Positions 1 through 12,176 of a stretch of DNA of 40,158 nucleotides are shown one piece after another. Source of the DNA: Nemertoderma westbladi (taxonomy: Eukaryota; Xenacoelomorpha; Nemertodermatida; Nemertodermatidae). The translations under genes and the position numbers were made by a program. Under the pieces are notes generated by a model that did no database searches, was not told where the DNA came from, and saw only the letters and a list, made by a program, of their open reading frames with translations. The stretch spans positions 1 to 40,158 of the forward strand of contig JAUCBJ010001764.1 in NCBI GenBank assembly GCA_032718475.1, written 5' to 3'. Every line of letters begins with the position of its first letter. Within the stretch, counting starts at the first letter, position 1.

Positions 1-840
1 CTAAAAGCTGATAATCCTGAAGAACGTGTTGGGAAATGGAATGATCACTTCAGTAACTTGCTTGGGCAGCCACCAAACATCGAGGTTAGCCCTACAAGGA
101 AAATATATGACAAGACACTACCTATAGAAACAGGGGACTTCACAGCCGCCGAACTCCAAAGAAGCATTAAAAGCATGTCCAATAATAAAGCTAGTGGTTT
201 GGATGAAATCCCTGCAGAAGAGGTATTGGAATACTGGAGTGCTAGACAGACCATTATTGAATGTTTGCAACCTGATGCTGATTGGGGAAATTCCATCCAT
301 TAGTACTAAAAGTCAAATAAAGCCTCTTCCCAAGAAAGAAACGTCGGTGACTCGTTGTACTAAAAAACTACCAACTACCATGGTATCAGTCTCGCATCCT
401 TGTGGCCATCTCCCAAAAATAAACAACAACATGATTCTATATAGAATTAGCTCACATAGAGAACTCTGCTAAAGCCAAAACGGATTCGACCAATAGATAA
501 ATCACCAGCTCAGATACTTGCGCTACGGAGACTGATTGATAGAATTATAGTCAATGAATCCTCCTTCCAGTCCTGACATGTTGTGGACTTCAAGAAAGCA
601 TTTGACTCCATCCATAGAGGTAGAATGCTGGAAATTCTAAGAGCTTGTGGAATACCTGAAGTAACTTGTGCTGGCATTGGATGGTTATATTGTGACACAG
701 AAGCTCAGGTGCTCTCACCAGATGGTGAAACTGAATTCCTCTCAATCCTGGCTGGCGTACTGCAAGGTGACACATTGGCGCCACTACGATTTGTAATTAC
801 ATTGGATTTCGATTATTATTTCTATTATAATTATAATTAA
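1..840 (+). mobile_element. Non-LTR retrotransposon (LINE) fragment, broken reverse transcriptase
   Basis: Frame 1 is open from base 1 and reads through the pre-RT motif NNKASGLDEIPAE (about 181-222), typical of LINE reverse transcriptases. The RT continues at 583 with DFKKAFDSIHRGRMLEILRA (the first catalytic Asp block) and GVLQGDTLAPLRF (about 754-792). Between about 300 and 580 the coding frame is lost: only scraps such as KPLPKK and AQILALRRLID are recognisable in different frames, so frameshifts and deletions have removed the NYRGI block. The protein ends at 840 in an AT-rich run before the catalytic YADD box, so the element is 3'-truncated, and its 5' part lies outside the window. The motif set fits the RTE/Jockey-like non-LTR group; the exact clade is uncertain. 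It is a dead copy. Confidence 0.85.
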
Positions 841-1941
841 ATACCATGTTGTCTGGAATTATCTTTCCGTTATCTATTTAAACTTTTGTTCAGGCTGATT
901 TTCATTATAACTGGTTTTCTACTTAACCGCAGTGCGCTTGCCTATTGACCCTTTAGTTGAGTTTGTATCTGCTGTGGTTTTGAAAAATAAATAGATACTT
1001 AATTATAATTTATAATTAATTATAAATACCTACTTAATTATATAGACTTTTATTATATGGCTTATTAAATACCGTTAGTTTAGGCTACAATAAAAAGACC
1101 ACATCCCCTTACTTTCATATTGACCATTTGATATTGACCATCTCATCTAAGGTAAAAATGCCTTAGTGTAAGTAGTTTCCTTAGCTTCGTGGACCTGGAA
1201 CTGTACATTATTCACTTTCAAACTGAAAGATGACCAACCGTATTGAACTAAGAGTAACTGGGCAAGTTATTAAAATAAACAATTATTTAATAAACAAAAA
1301 CAAATTTCATAAAGAATACTTATTCATTACAATACAAATTCCGCGCGATCTAATCACTCGTGGTAGTTAGTTAATAACACCTGAATATCGTGGATTCAAT
1401 GTGTTAATTGTCTCAGTTTTGGGGAATTACACTCTCCAGATTTTACACTATTTAAATAGAAAGTGTGATTTATTCTATATTGTCATAAACTACAATGATT
1501 GAAGTTATCTTGTTAACATGTTATCTTGAGTGCCGCTTAGAATAATTCAACGTTGTATTAACGATGTTAAGTAATTATTTTAATCGAAAGCAAAATATTA
1601 GCATAATATTATTTCCTAATATTAAAACCTGATCATATGAGACAACCAACACCAGACTTGTTACAATCAATGCTTTTGTTAACAAATTTTGGGTGGGCCA
1701 TATCAGCTCTTATCGCCATTTTATTGATTTGGCCTCTACCATATACTTAGAACACTGAATGAAAAATAAATTTACAATGATATAATCATTATCTTTGTAA
1801 AACATTTATAGAGGTAGGTATACTAAATCAATTGAAAGAGTAAATAAAAATAAAATACAGTAAATGGAGACCCGACTGTCCGTCCGTGTCCATGTCTAAA
1901 CAAGGCCACTCTTTGTGAGTGATGATTATGACCAGGTAAAT
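841..1941. other. AT-rich intergenic stretch between the LINE fragment and copine
   Basis: I see no gene. It holds AT-rich simple sequence (about 1000-1060), scattered (A/T)n runs and, at its right end, the probable 3' untranslated region of the minus-strand copine gene. Confidence 0.6.
1720..1725 (-). promoter_or_regulatory. Candidate polyadenylation signal for copine
   Basis: The minus strand reads AATAAA here, about 217 bases after the copine stop codon. Distance and orientation fit an animal poly(A) signal, but such hexamers are common in AT-rich DNA. Confidence 0.35.
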
Positions 1942-4061
1942 TCAATAGTTAGATGTAGATGGAGTATATGGTGGTGGGGGTAGTTGACGTTCCTGGGAGG
2001 TTGGTTCTCTGGGGACGGAAGATCTACGTGTTGTGGGAGCTGTTTCAGTCGGCGTTGTCGGAAGATTGATCGGAGGTTTCGGCACGATTCCGCGGTTCCT
2101 CATGTAGCCAACAACCTGTTCGGGAACCTCCTCTAGTACATCCTTAGCAAGTCGCGTTTCAACAGCTGAGTTCGACGCCCCAGTTCCAATGTGGTTGTTG
2201 AATGGAACAAATTGTACTATGTCTCTCTCGGCTTTACGACCTTGAAAGGAAACTCGTACATCATCACCATCAAGAACCTCCATCGCTTCAAAATCTGCAT
2301 TTCCAACTCCAACAATAATTATTGACATGGGAAGAGTCGCAGCTTCAACAATGGCCTTTAACGTTTGCGGCATATCCGATATGATGCCGTCAGTAATGAT
2401 GAGCAGTATAAAGTATTCTGTTCCGTCCTGTTTCTCTCGCGCAAATCGGGCCACGTGGTTGATCACGGGGCTGAAGTTAGTGGGTCCGTAGAGTTGAACA
2501 TTGTGTAGGGCATAGTTGTACGCTTCCATGATGCCTTCAAGGCCTTGTACATATGGGTTGTCTGCATGACCGTTGAGGAAGAACTCATGGGAAACCTCTC
2601 CAGTCGGGGGTACTCGCGCACCGAAACCGAGGCAAGGGAAGAGTTTGTCAGTGTCGTAATCCTGGATGATCTTACCAACTGCTTCCAACGCCATCTGATA
2701 ATGGTTGGGTTTGCTATGATGGATGTAATGCAGGGATGATGCCTGTTTAGGATCGCCATTGGAAGCTGTGAAGTCGATGGCAACAGTGAAAGCCAACTGC
2801 ATTCCTCCGCGAATGAAATCCAAGAACGAATATCCCTTTTCAATGTGAATGTGTTCTACTGACAAGGTTCCTGAGTTTACGTATTTCGATTTCTTCTTAG
2901 CTCTCTTTTTTTCATCAATGAGCTGAAATTTAGAAATTGTAGAAGTTCGAGAATTTTGGTCGAGTTCAAACAATGTGACGTAACAAACTCCAATTAGTTC
3001 ATGTTTACCTGATCGGTTCCAGTCGAAGCACTCAATCTAGAAGTGGAATTAGATTAAAACTGTTAATTATATAGTAATAATAATTAATTATCATTCATAT
3101 TAATTAAATTCGTATTATTTATTTTTAGAAAATGTATTAATTTTAACATAATTATTTTAATTCAGTTAGTTAACCTTAGTGTTTCATTAATATCATAATT
3201 GTAATTTAGGGAAGATTTCATATTAATTTATTTGTGATAATCTGATGATAACATGTTGATTTAAACATAAAGATGTATTTTAACAATTGGAATTGTATAT
3301 TCCAATGCAACATCAATCATAAATCATCAAATGATAAATTTACATAATTTACTTCAAAGGTTATGATGTAATTTTACAAATAATAAATAATAATATAATA
3401 CCTTTATCATCCTGTGGTAATCTCCTTGGCATAAAACCCTGACTGGAAGCTCGAAGCGTTTCCAACGTGGATTCAAGGTCACCTTAATAACCTCCGTCTT
3501 GTGGCAGATTGTAAACTCTCCATCTTCATTAGAACGGTAGAAGCATAGAAACGGATCCGACTTACCGAAAATATCTTTCCTCGATAATTTATGACCAGCA
3601 AACTGAAACGTAACTTTATCATTACACGATGAAACCTCTTCAGCCGACACAATAATACGCCCTTTCCCTCCGTCGATTAGGTTCTTACTGAGGCGGCTGC
3701 CTGGCGATCCAATTATCTCCCCCAAGTTGAAAAAGGCGTATCCCAAAAAGTCGTGTTTCTTTAAATCCCGACTTTTACTGTCAATGTCATACACTTCAAA
3801 TTTTATTTTTTGCAATTCCTCGAAATAGTACGTAAGATGGAATTTCTTAACAAAGTTTGGGTTTAGGTTGTCCCAAATGATTTCTGTCCGGCCATGTTCG
3901 AGCCATTTCGTTGATCCAGGTGGTTGGATATAGAGAACCACTATGGGATCAGATTTGGAGAAAACATCAGCATCAATGAGATTGCGGCAACTAACATTCA
4001 ACTCAATCTCGGAGGTCGGGGTCACGCTTGACCCCGGAGAGAACGAGTGAAACGAGGCCAT
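1942..4061 (-). CDS. CPNE: Copine (C2A-C2B-vWA), two coding exons
   Basis: Copines are cytosolic Ca2+-dependent phospholipid-binding proteins that move to membranes and recruit partners through a vWA-like domain. Exon 1 is 4061-3402 (ATG at 4061, 220 aa) and exon 2 is 3036-1942 (364 aa plus stop). They are joined across a 365-base intron: donor AAAG|GTATTA, acceptor CTTCTAG|ATTGAG, phase 0. The join rebuilds the end of C2B (HRMIK|IECFDWNRSGKHELIG) without a break, giving 584 aa. C2A spans about residues 14-135 (acidic loops D32, D38, D92, D94). C2B spans about 140-260 (D163, D169, D225; residue 227 is Asn where Asp is common). The vWA domain spans about 300-510, with the copine MIDAS variant DFTASN (D308) and the family signatures YGPTNFSPVINHVARFA and LPMSIIIVGVGNADF. 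The last ~47 residues are Pro/Thr-rich and include PPPPY, a possible WW-domain ligand. Vertebrate copines are about 530-590 aa with many introns; this gene has one coding intron. Which paralogue it is cannot be told. Confidence 0.95.
3037..3401 (-). other. Copine intron, phase 0
   Basis: This 365-base, very AT-rich intron splits the C2B domain. It starts GTATTA and ends CTTCTAG on the minus strand. Splicing restores the conserved C2B strand with no missing or extra residues, which supports the boundaries strongly. Confidence 0.85.
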
Positions 4062-7000
4062 TTCATTGTCGTTAAATAGATATTATATCAAAATCTTTTG
4101 TTCCACATAAACAGGCAATTTAATTATTATCAATTTCGCGTTACTGGCTACAATTATTTATTAATGTTATAATATATGCTGGCAACGTATGGGGCGGGGT
4201 TGTTATTGTGATTTTGTGCCAAGTCCCCACTATTCTTTGAGTTTGTAGACTTAATAAATATCTTCATGACATTTGTATTCTGGGATATTAATATCTTTTT
4301 CGAATAAGTAATCAATTATTAATTAAACTGCCAAAAATATCTATCATAGTATTTGATTGAATATTTAAATTATGACTCATTTAATTTCATTTAGATGTAC
4401 AGCATTATACCAACTGTAAACACCCCATTTGTAATCGCAAATTTACCGAAAATAACATAACGTTATTTATAATCAACACAAACACAGAGTATATATATTA
4501 GTAATAAACCAATAGAGTCTACACTAGTGAACATGTGCGCTGAAGGCATCCTCCCCAACAACGGGACAGTTATTGCATAGCGTAATCAATCAATAATAGC
4601 ATTGATGCTTAATAAAGTGCGTCCTACGATATCCACTGTTATTCATTTCTTGTTGCACTAATCAATTGCGCATGTAATGAAATATTTTTGCAATGATTTT
4701 AGAATTTAACAACGCGCGTGGATGCTTTTATTCGCGTATAATTTCTTAAACCTACATACGTATTATATTATACTAAACTCAAAAGATATAGTATTATTAC
4801 CAAAGCTAAAGGTGGTGTCAAACTGCCCACATCTTCTGTAATTATATTAACTCTGCCCAAGGGCATGCCAACAACCAGCCATGTACAATACATTATTTAA
4901 TAAGTAATTTGAACAGGAAACCCCCATTAAATGGCTCATCTGGCATTCTTTAGCAAAGGGTACTGATGCACTTCTGGAACATTATCCTGGGATCATAATT
5001 AACGCTATGCATGATTTTTCATATGTCAGTCAGAGAAGTTATAACCCGTATGAAAACCCAAATATTATCTTTCATTCTGGTGATTTGCAATCAAACAAAT
5101 CTGTCAGTACATTCTGGGTTACTTAATTAGAGAGGCTCGGGGGACTTTGAATCAAGGGATCTTCTGACTGAAGCTGGAATTTTGTCAATTTCCATTGTGA
5201 AACGCGACAACGTAAAGGTATACAAAAGTTATCATTGGATGGATTTGCTCCGTTTTTTGCCCCCCCCCCCCCCCCCCCCATTTTACTGCCGCTAGGGTCC
5301 AAAGTGCACCCTTTCATATTCAATCTTCCAGTAACAATCCCGGTACACTCACTGTAAGTATGGCTGTAACCCTTATTTATATAAGCAATAGTTATTTATA
5401 TATCCGATGGCCCTTAAAATAACATAACATTTAATATCAAAAAAAAAATGAAAATAGTGGAATACGAGAAAAAATATCTAAATCTCGAGATAGCGCTACA
5501 TTAAACACAAATGTCATGGTAGTCCGATTATTCACCACCCTGTCATCTGTTTGCCCTTAACTTGGTTTCTTTAATTGATTAAAACAGTACGCCCTTACTA
5601 AAATATAACAACGGCAGGATATTTGTTTAATCGCAACATCCGCTGCAGAAAACCTTATCTCCAGTCATGTCCCTTCCTCTCCAGTTTATCTAACGCTGGA
5701 GAATTTCCTTTTATTAAGAAATCCTCTCCAGTACCGGTCCTTGTCGAGATGATTACTGCCCCACGGTATCTGGGTTTATATTAACAATGTAGAGCTGCTA
5801 CGAACCCACTACCTGTATACTAAATATGTGTAGAATAGTGGTAGGGTGATATATCCCGGTTCCATAACTCCGTTTAACAGCTATTAGCTGCCCAAAACCT
5901 AATAAACCACCCTCCAAGAAAGTGTATAAGTAGCATTAATGTTTGTAAGCTTCTTGCTTCAGTTTAGTAGTCCCAACTAATTACACGCCAAGGGGGTAGC
6001 TTCGAAACAGTGGGCGGCTTATTCTGGACATACCTATGCGAGCGTCTTTCCCCTGTGGAATCGTTAATGTAAGGTTTAATCCTCAAGGAAGCTCTCTCAT
6101 CTGTAGCAAAATATCAAGCAACATGACGTTTAATTGAACATGGACCGAGTGTTTGGGATAGGAGCGAGAGTGCGCATTCTTTGGACTTAGTGCAGATCTT
6201 TCATCCGTTGCTTTCTAGGTACCCCTGGTGCAGGGAATTACACTACAAATAGGATTATAGGGACGCAGCTTAGACAAACAAGTCCCAATTTGACCGTGAA
6301 TCCCAAAGTTGTAGGACAGTGGACAGTGGCCGCCCATAGTTCGATTCTCGGTAACTCATTGGAGTAAACAAAACTGGACTCCATTGCTAAGGGAAAAACA
6401 TATGTTATGGTGGTACTATATTGCGGTTGAATTTATTAAAAAATAAAATAAACTAAAAAACAATGTGTTGTTATCCACTCCCACATCCTACCCCATTCTA
6501 CGTGACAGACATTTTATTACTGTCCAAGAGCTAAATAATACTGTAAATTACTAAAAAATAAACAAGTAAAAATGAAGAGCTCTGAATTTCTGATAAAATA
6601 ATATACTTATATAACCGACAATGATGAGAGAATAAGAAGCGTGGCTTGCGAGGGAGCGGGCCCAACCCATAGTACTTGTAAATATGTTTTTCTTTTCTGA
6701 TTTCTGTATGGCCTGGAAGTGATGTGTGAATTCTTAGCCGGCGAGTATTATTTTACTTGCACATCACATAAGTAATATTCGCTTAATATTCGCACAATAC
6801 ATCTCAAAGAAAAATATACATAAAATGATAAATAAACTTCATATAAAATTGTTTAGTATTAATAATAATAAGAATGGCAAATCAATATAGTCTGTAAATC
6901 AGCTGGTGGGAATATCTGTTAAACATTTCCTCTCACATATTAGAAAGTTGGTATTCCAGTTCCAGCTGTTCTCGGTTTTGTTAAGTGGTCGTGGTTCTGC

Positions 7001-7258
7001 CAAGCGGGATGACTTCTGCAGTGAATGTAGGGGGCCACACAAGATGCATTTAGTGTTCAGGAACTTGTTTCAGACACATAATGTGGTATTGTAGACAAAC
7101 TGTGGATTGTATTGTACCGGTATGCCTACAGCTGTACTGTAGGCAGGTATAGTAGTATGAGTTTTCACTAGTTTGAATGAGGGAATTAACATAAGTGGTT
7201 ATAATCATAAACCTTCGAGTATTATGTATAGTAAGGCGCTGCAACACTGGGATTACTT
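4062..7258. other. Long intergenic region, no gene recognised
   Basis: The first few hundred bases should contain the copine promoter and 5' untranslated region, but no TATA box or first exon stands out. The rest is AT-rich with a C20 tract at 5260-5279 and a short B-box-like stretch (AGTTCGATTCTC, about 6340) without a credible tRNA fold. From about 6900 to 7258 the sequence may be the 5' untranslated part of the LINE that follows. Open frames here are short and have no recognisable motifs. Confidence 0.5.
5260..5279. repeat. Poly(C) mononucleotide tract
   Basis: Twenty consecutive C residues (poly(G) on the minus strand). It is the same kind of G/C homopolymer seen at 11170-11188 and 14553-14573, but the flanks here do not match those two. 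Confidence 0.9.
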
Positions 7259-8030
7259 GTGACTCTAATCACTGTTCCAATTATAACAGCTGGAGGAGCC
7301 AGAGCTCGCCTTGTTATATGGGCACTAAATTGCAAACCGTACATCGATGCTGTTTCAATAATGCCTTGTGATACGACCAACACAACTGATAAACTCACAA
7401 CTGATAAACTCCGATTCATGTTTCAAAATGTACAATCCTTAACCAACATCGTCAATATCTGTGAAAGAGACAATTGTATCTCGCCTTATCGACATTGTGT
7501 TCCTTGTTGTGATTTTCAACAACTTAGAAAACCTCGATCTCGCTACTACCATAATGCCTACAATATTACTAGAGATAACCATAATGGCGGTGGAATTGCG
7601 TACATAGCGAGTGACGCAATAAAACTATTTATTGCTGTAAACCATAGTGACGAATTCGAATCTATGTTCCTATCCATTGGTAGGAATTTATTTGTCGTTG
7701 TCTATCGTCCCTCAAACTCAATCAAATATCCTAAATCAGTGACTTCCTTTAAAACTGAATTCGACAATTTGATCACAGAGTTTTCAATGAAGTTTGACAC
7801 AGTAACAATTGTCGGAGATGTTAACATATGGATGGAGTCTGATATATCATTAAAGTTCCAAGTTCCTCTTGGAGTCACAGGGATTCTCGGTACCAGATCT
7901 CGGTCTAACCCACAAAGTTGGACACCAACTTGACTGCATCGCTACTCAATCTTTCACTGCTGAAGACATAGAAGTGTCACCAATAAACAAAAAGATAAGT
8001 GACCATGCACGGATACTGTTCAGTGTAACT
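7259..8030 (+). pseudogene. LINE endonuclease domain, frameshifted
   Basis: The reading frame 7259-7933 carries the N-terminal and central EN blocks. A frameshift near 7870-7930 moves the rest (GFSVPDLGLTHKVGHQLDCI, then KKISDHARILFSV) into the 7869-8279 frame. The SDH block at about 8001 is the usual catalytic His region of LINE endonucleases. The first block lacks a clean start, and the EN catalytic Glu region is poorly preserved. Confidence 0.7.
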
Positions 8031-8429
8031 CGTACCAGCTCTTCGAATTTCTCCAGATTTGTAACTAGAATCTTCAGATCCTGGAAGACTTTCAATAAAG
8101 AATCCTTTGTAATAGATTTCAAGAGTGCAAAACTTGGCCAGTTTAACATCAACTCATTGTCTTTCACTTCTTGGATGAATAATTTGAGAGTGATTTTTAA
8201 TAATCATGACCCATTAAAAGAAAAGGAAGTGAAAATTAACCCTAAACACTCAAAGATCAGAGATGAAGATAAGAGCTAGTAAGCGCCACTTAGAATCCAT
8301 GTATAAGAAGAATAGCTCCACTGATAATAAGGATGCGTTGAATGAGGCTCAACAAGAAACAAGCTTTTCAAGAATCCACCCATCTCTTTTACCAAGATTA
8401 CTTTGAAGTTAATACCTCGGAATCCAAAC

Positions 8430-9620
8430 TAACTGGCGACAGTTTAAAGATCTACTGGGTAATGCCAAGAAAATGATAATACCATCAACTCTGGGCAACA
8501 CGACCATATTGGCTAAGAAGTTATCTGACTTCTTCACTGATAAAGTTGTGAAAATCATCTCCAAATTATCTTCTGTGCCAAATCTAGACAACCTTCCCAG
8601 ACTGTACAAAACTCATGTATTTCAACCAGTAACAGAGGAATAAGTATCTAAGAAAGCCAATTTAATGTCTAATTCCACATATGAACTTGACCCTATTCCG
8701 ACTCCACTGTTTAAATAAATTCTACCAGTATTAATCAAACCTCTAAGTGGTTACATTAATAGTTTTCTTTCCGAAGGTACTTTTCCATCAGTGTTGAAGA
8801 AAGGTCTTATTAGACCATCACTAAAGAAACCCAGACATAATCCAGAAGTACTAAAAAACTACTGTCCAGTAACAAACCTATTACAGTATTTATATCTAAA
8901 TTAGATGAAAAAAAAATTATTGATCGAACCTCAAAACAATTTAAATTACGTCCTAATCAGTCTTGGTACAGTTCAAACTTCTCGACTGAAACCAACAATA
9001 TATACCAACACCATGAATTTATCAAAGCAATGGATTGTCAGGAAGTTACTATATGTGCATAGTTGGACCTCTCAGCAGAACTTGACACCATAAATCACCA
9101 ATTTCTAATAAAAAAAGTTAGAAATGGTCCATGGCGTTAAGGGTCAAGCACTAAAGATGTTTAAGTCTTATCGTGAAGTTTGATACCAACAGGTAGTACG
9201 TATTTCACGGAGCTCAATCTGAGCAGACACCCCTTCTAACAGGCATTCCACAAGGAAGTGTACTTGGACCTGTCCTTTTCAATGCGTATAATGCAGATCT
9301 CTTTTATGAACTAATTGCAGACTTAGTTAGGAAATTATGCCGATGATACCCAATTATACTAGTATACTATACTAGTATTATAATACCTCTTACCCAATAT
9401 CCGAAATAAAAATCTAAAAACTCGAATAATCCAGGGGTTTAATTGTATCTTACTTTGGATGCAGAATAGTAACCAGCAACTTAACCCTGAAAAAACTGAA
9501 GTTATGCTGGTAGGCTCCAAAAACAGAAGAAGAAACTTTCGAGCGTAGACTGATGTATCTCCCTCTCAAATTGTGCAGTTCAGTTCTCAAATAGTGTTAA
9601 ATGATTGGGTATAGTATGTG
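8430..9620 (+). pseudogene. LINE reverse transcriptase, multiply disrupted
   Basis: RT blocks lie in order but in different frames: the linker (8430-8640), the finger block ending NYCPVTNL (about 8880), DLSAELDTINHQFL (about 9065-9105; usual form DLSAAFDTIDH), GIPQGSVLGPVLF and YADDTQLY. In-frame stops occur at several points. Because the catalytic Asp residues survive only in separate frames, no active enzyme can be made. Confidence 0.75.
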
Positions 9621-10145
9621 ATGCAAATCTGAACTTTGAAGAACACGTTAAATCGACTGCAGCTAAAACTAAATATTATCTGAGATCAATTTTGAATCCG
9701 ATTTGACTGCTGTAATACTCTGTTCAACTCCTGCAGTATCAAAGTCATCAAACGTATACCTTATACAGGTTGTCCACAAGAGCCCCTGCTCCTTAGTCAC
9801 CAACACTCCACATTACGACTTGATTGATGGTCAGAGGATTTACAGCTCAGCATCAGCGCCCTACCCACTCTACACTGGCCCCCTGTAGACAAACAGATAA
9901 ATTTCAAACAATGTTTAATTGTCCACGAGGTCTTGTCTGGAAACGCCCCAGAATATTTGTCAGAAAAAATATGACTAACACAACTTTCTCGAAGTTAAGA
10001 TCATACAGTACATAGGCTTCCATCAAAAATAAGCTGACGGCCCAGTGCTTCGTGAGGTCCAGACGTTTGGAACAGTTTAGACCAGTTGATAATCTGCTTC
10101 TCTTTAACGAATTTAAAAATAGACTGAAAACTTACCTTTTTTAAA

Positions 10146-10847
10146 TTCTACCGGTACCGTTGATTATATAAATGATCAATAATTACGTTATCACTGTTTG
10201 CGGCTGCAGGCGCCTTGATAAGGTTTTATAACCCCTAAAGTCGCCTTCAAAAACAAATATTAATATAAATGTAATTATTATTATTAATTATAAGGCTGCA
10301 GGCCCCATCTCATGAGCAAATTTTCTGCGAAGCCGGCCTAAATAAAAGCGCTGGACAATGAGAGTTAACCTTGGGTGTGATTGCCCCTTTCAGGAAGAAA
10401 GCAAACCAATACACTTTTGCAAGGCCAGAATTCCTCTGGGTGGCCCTCTGGGCCTATAGGTGCCCCTCAGGGTCTATAGGAAGTGCCAACTGGTAGTCTA
10501 CCTGGGTCACTTCAAGGGATAGTGTGAAGTTGTTGAACAATTTGATAGCAGTGACCTAACTGTGGTATATGCTTGCATGAGGTCTGTGCGATGGCATCTC
10601 AATCCAATGAAAATTAGAACAGCGTGGGTGAGTGTATGTCAGTATGTGTCATCTTGGTGCGACTACTACAACTACTACTAAAACTACCTGATTCGCCTGA
10701 TTAGATAATAAAATGATTAGTATGTCAGGCTTGGGCTTGTGGACTGATAGCTGGTCATTGTTATCGCTGGAATGAAGGATCATATCACCTCTCAAGTCTC
10801 AATGACCTTGTATGTATTATAACAATCTCAATCTCATGGTGTTGGCC
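10146..10847. other. Non-coding spacer left of the hAT-like element
   Basis: It contains the presumed 3' end of the preceding LINE, an imperfect 28-29-bp direct duplication at about 10440-10482 (CTCTGGGCCTATAGG against CTCAGGGTCTATAGG) and an ACT-rich short repeat at about 10662-10686. No gene is seen. Confidence 0.5.
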
Positions 10848-10855
10848 ATAAACGG
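10848..10855 (+). repeat. Left 8-bp target-site duplication of the hAT-like element
   Basis: ATAAACGG lies directly outside the left terminal inverted repeat. The matching right copy ATAAACTG is at 14624-14631 (7 of 8 identical). Eight bases is the target duplication length of hAT transposons. Confidence 0.65.
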
Positions 10856-11094
10856 CAGAGGCGTAGCGAGGGGGGGGGGAGGAATGTTCCCCCGGGCGCA
10901 CTCACGTAATTTTTTCCTAATTTTTCAGGGATTGTGATACAGTACAGGTTATGTGTCATAAGCGAAAATGTGGAAAAATTCTCTCTGCTCGCTTGGCTCG
11001 CTATTCAATATACAGTATTATAATTTCACTATATCAAACTTGTGTATAATAGATTTGATATACAGTAGTTATATACTTTTAGTACACTGTTTTT

Positions 11095-11230
11095 TAGATG
11101 TTTTTAATATTATATTCTGTTCTATAATATTAAAAAAACCGCCATAAATGAAAAGTTAAAATTATTGAAGGGGGGGGGGGGGGGGGGGTGGCGCTATCTC
11201 AGCTTCATTCCCCTGGGCGTCAGAAAGGCT
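11095..11230 (+). repeat. Left copy of a ~136-bp direct repeat flanking a LINE
   Basis: It starts TAGATG and ends CAGAAAGGCT, with a shared core ATTATTGAAG, a G run, and CTCAGCTTCATTCCCCTGG. The right copy is 14471-14610. The two copies are diverged by substitutions and small indels but stay alignable over their whole length. Confidence 0.65.
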
Positions 11231-11340
11231 CAGAAGGGCAGTGTCTCAATCTCGGCGCCGGAATTTGTTTACTTATCAATCCCATTCGCCCCCTCCCCTA
11301 TGTCTTTTAATGTCAATCCCATAGTAAGTAAGAACAACTG

Positions 11341-12060
11341 TCTGAACGTCTGTTGCAACAACAGCCGTGACTCCGGGCCGATATCATTCTGGAATGTAGA
11401 AGGTTTAAATTTGTCAAAGAATCCTTGAACCATGAAGAACTATACAATAACAATGATATAATAATGTTCGCAGAGACTTTTCTCATTTTCTCAGATGCGC
11501 AGGAAAATCCTGGCTATTATACCACCTATGTTCACCCAGCGGAACAATATCCCAGAGGTAAACCCTTCCGTGGCCTTATGCTCCTTGCAACTCCACAGTT
11601 AAACCCATCGATGAAGGTACATACTGAGAACTATATTATATGCAAGACAAGCGCAGCTTACTTTATCGTATACTATTTTATCCCCGAGACGGCAATTGCA
11701 GATATATTATTTGTGATATCAGAATCACTTTCGCATACCGAACCAGCTCCTACAGTCCTGGCTGGCGATTTTAATTGCCGACTAGACAAAGGTGATCGCG
11801 GGAAAGAGTTAACCGCTGGCCTCCAGACATTGGGATTCGAGAGGTTAGAGTACGAAACCCCCGGCAAACCTACATATATATCACCCCAAGGATCCAGCAT
11901 CGTCGACATTGTCTTTGCAAAGGGATTAGCTGGCTCAACAGCAGTGCGTGTTCTCGACTCACCCATCAGGAAACACCAACAGTTGTCTGTAGCTGTCCTT
12001 CTGGACGCTGAAAGGCCTCCCCCTCCACAAATGAGATCGCCCCACTATCTCGCAAGGTAA
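11341..12060 (+). pseudogene. LINE endonuclease domain (APE type)
   Basis: The EN start ISFWNVEGL (about 11380-11409) is in one frame. The continuation from about 11425 has IIMFAETFL (catalytic Glu block ET), GLMLLATPQL, TVLAGDFNCRLD (about 11753-11788) and IVDIVFAKGL (about 11899-11928). The final block reads RKHQQLSVAV, where SDHxP-type sequence is usual. A frame change near 11430 breaks the domain, and the frame closes with TAA at 12058. Confidence 0.8.
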
Positions 12061-12176
12061 ATATTGCTACGTTTAAGCAACACGAAAATCTGGCTATTCT
12101 TAACACAAGTACTGCTAGTGACTCTGTAGATCACTTATGGGGCCTAATCAACCAAGCAATCCGAGATTCGACAGCG

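Larger units (their letters stand above)
7259..10145 (+). mobile_element. Decayed CR1/L2-like non-LTR retrotransposon
   Basis: An apurinic-like endonuclease (EN) part is followed by a reverse transcriptase (RT) and a C-terminal tail. EN: FMFQNVQSLTN near 7420, then GGGIAYIASD, LFVVVYRPSN and VTIVGDVNIWME (about 7585-7835). The linker is readable near 8430-8640 (LAKKLSDFFTDKVVKI). RT: LSEGTFPSVLKKGLIRPSLK and NYCPVTNL (about 8765-8880), GIPQGSVLGPVLF (about 9243-9281), the catalytic YADD at 9336-9347, and KTEVMLVGSKNRR (about 9495-9530). The tail carries the usual VWNSL-type and FKNRLKTYLF-like end (about 10070-10143). Order and motifs fit CR1/L2 elements. Several frameshifts and stops make it inactive. 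The 3' flank to about 10295 (TATAA/TTA-rich, with a short repeated GGCTGCAGGC) is probably its 3' untranslated end. Confidence 0.85.
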
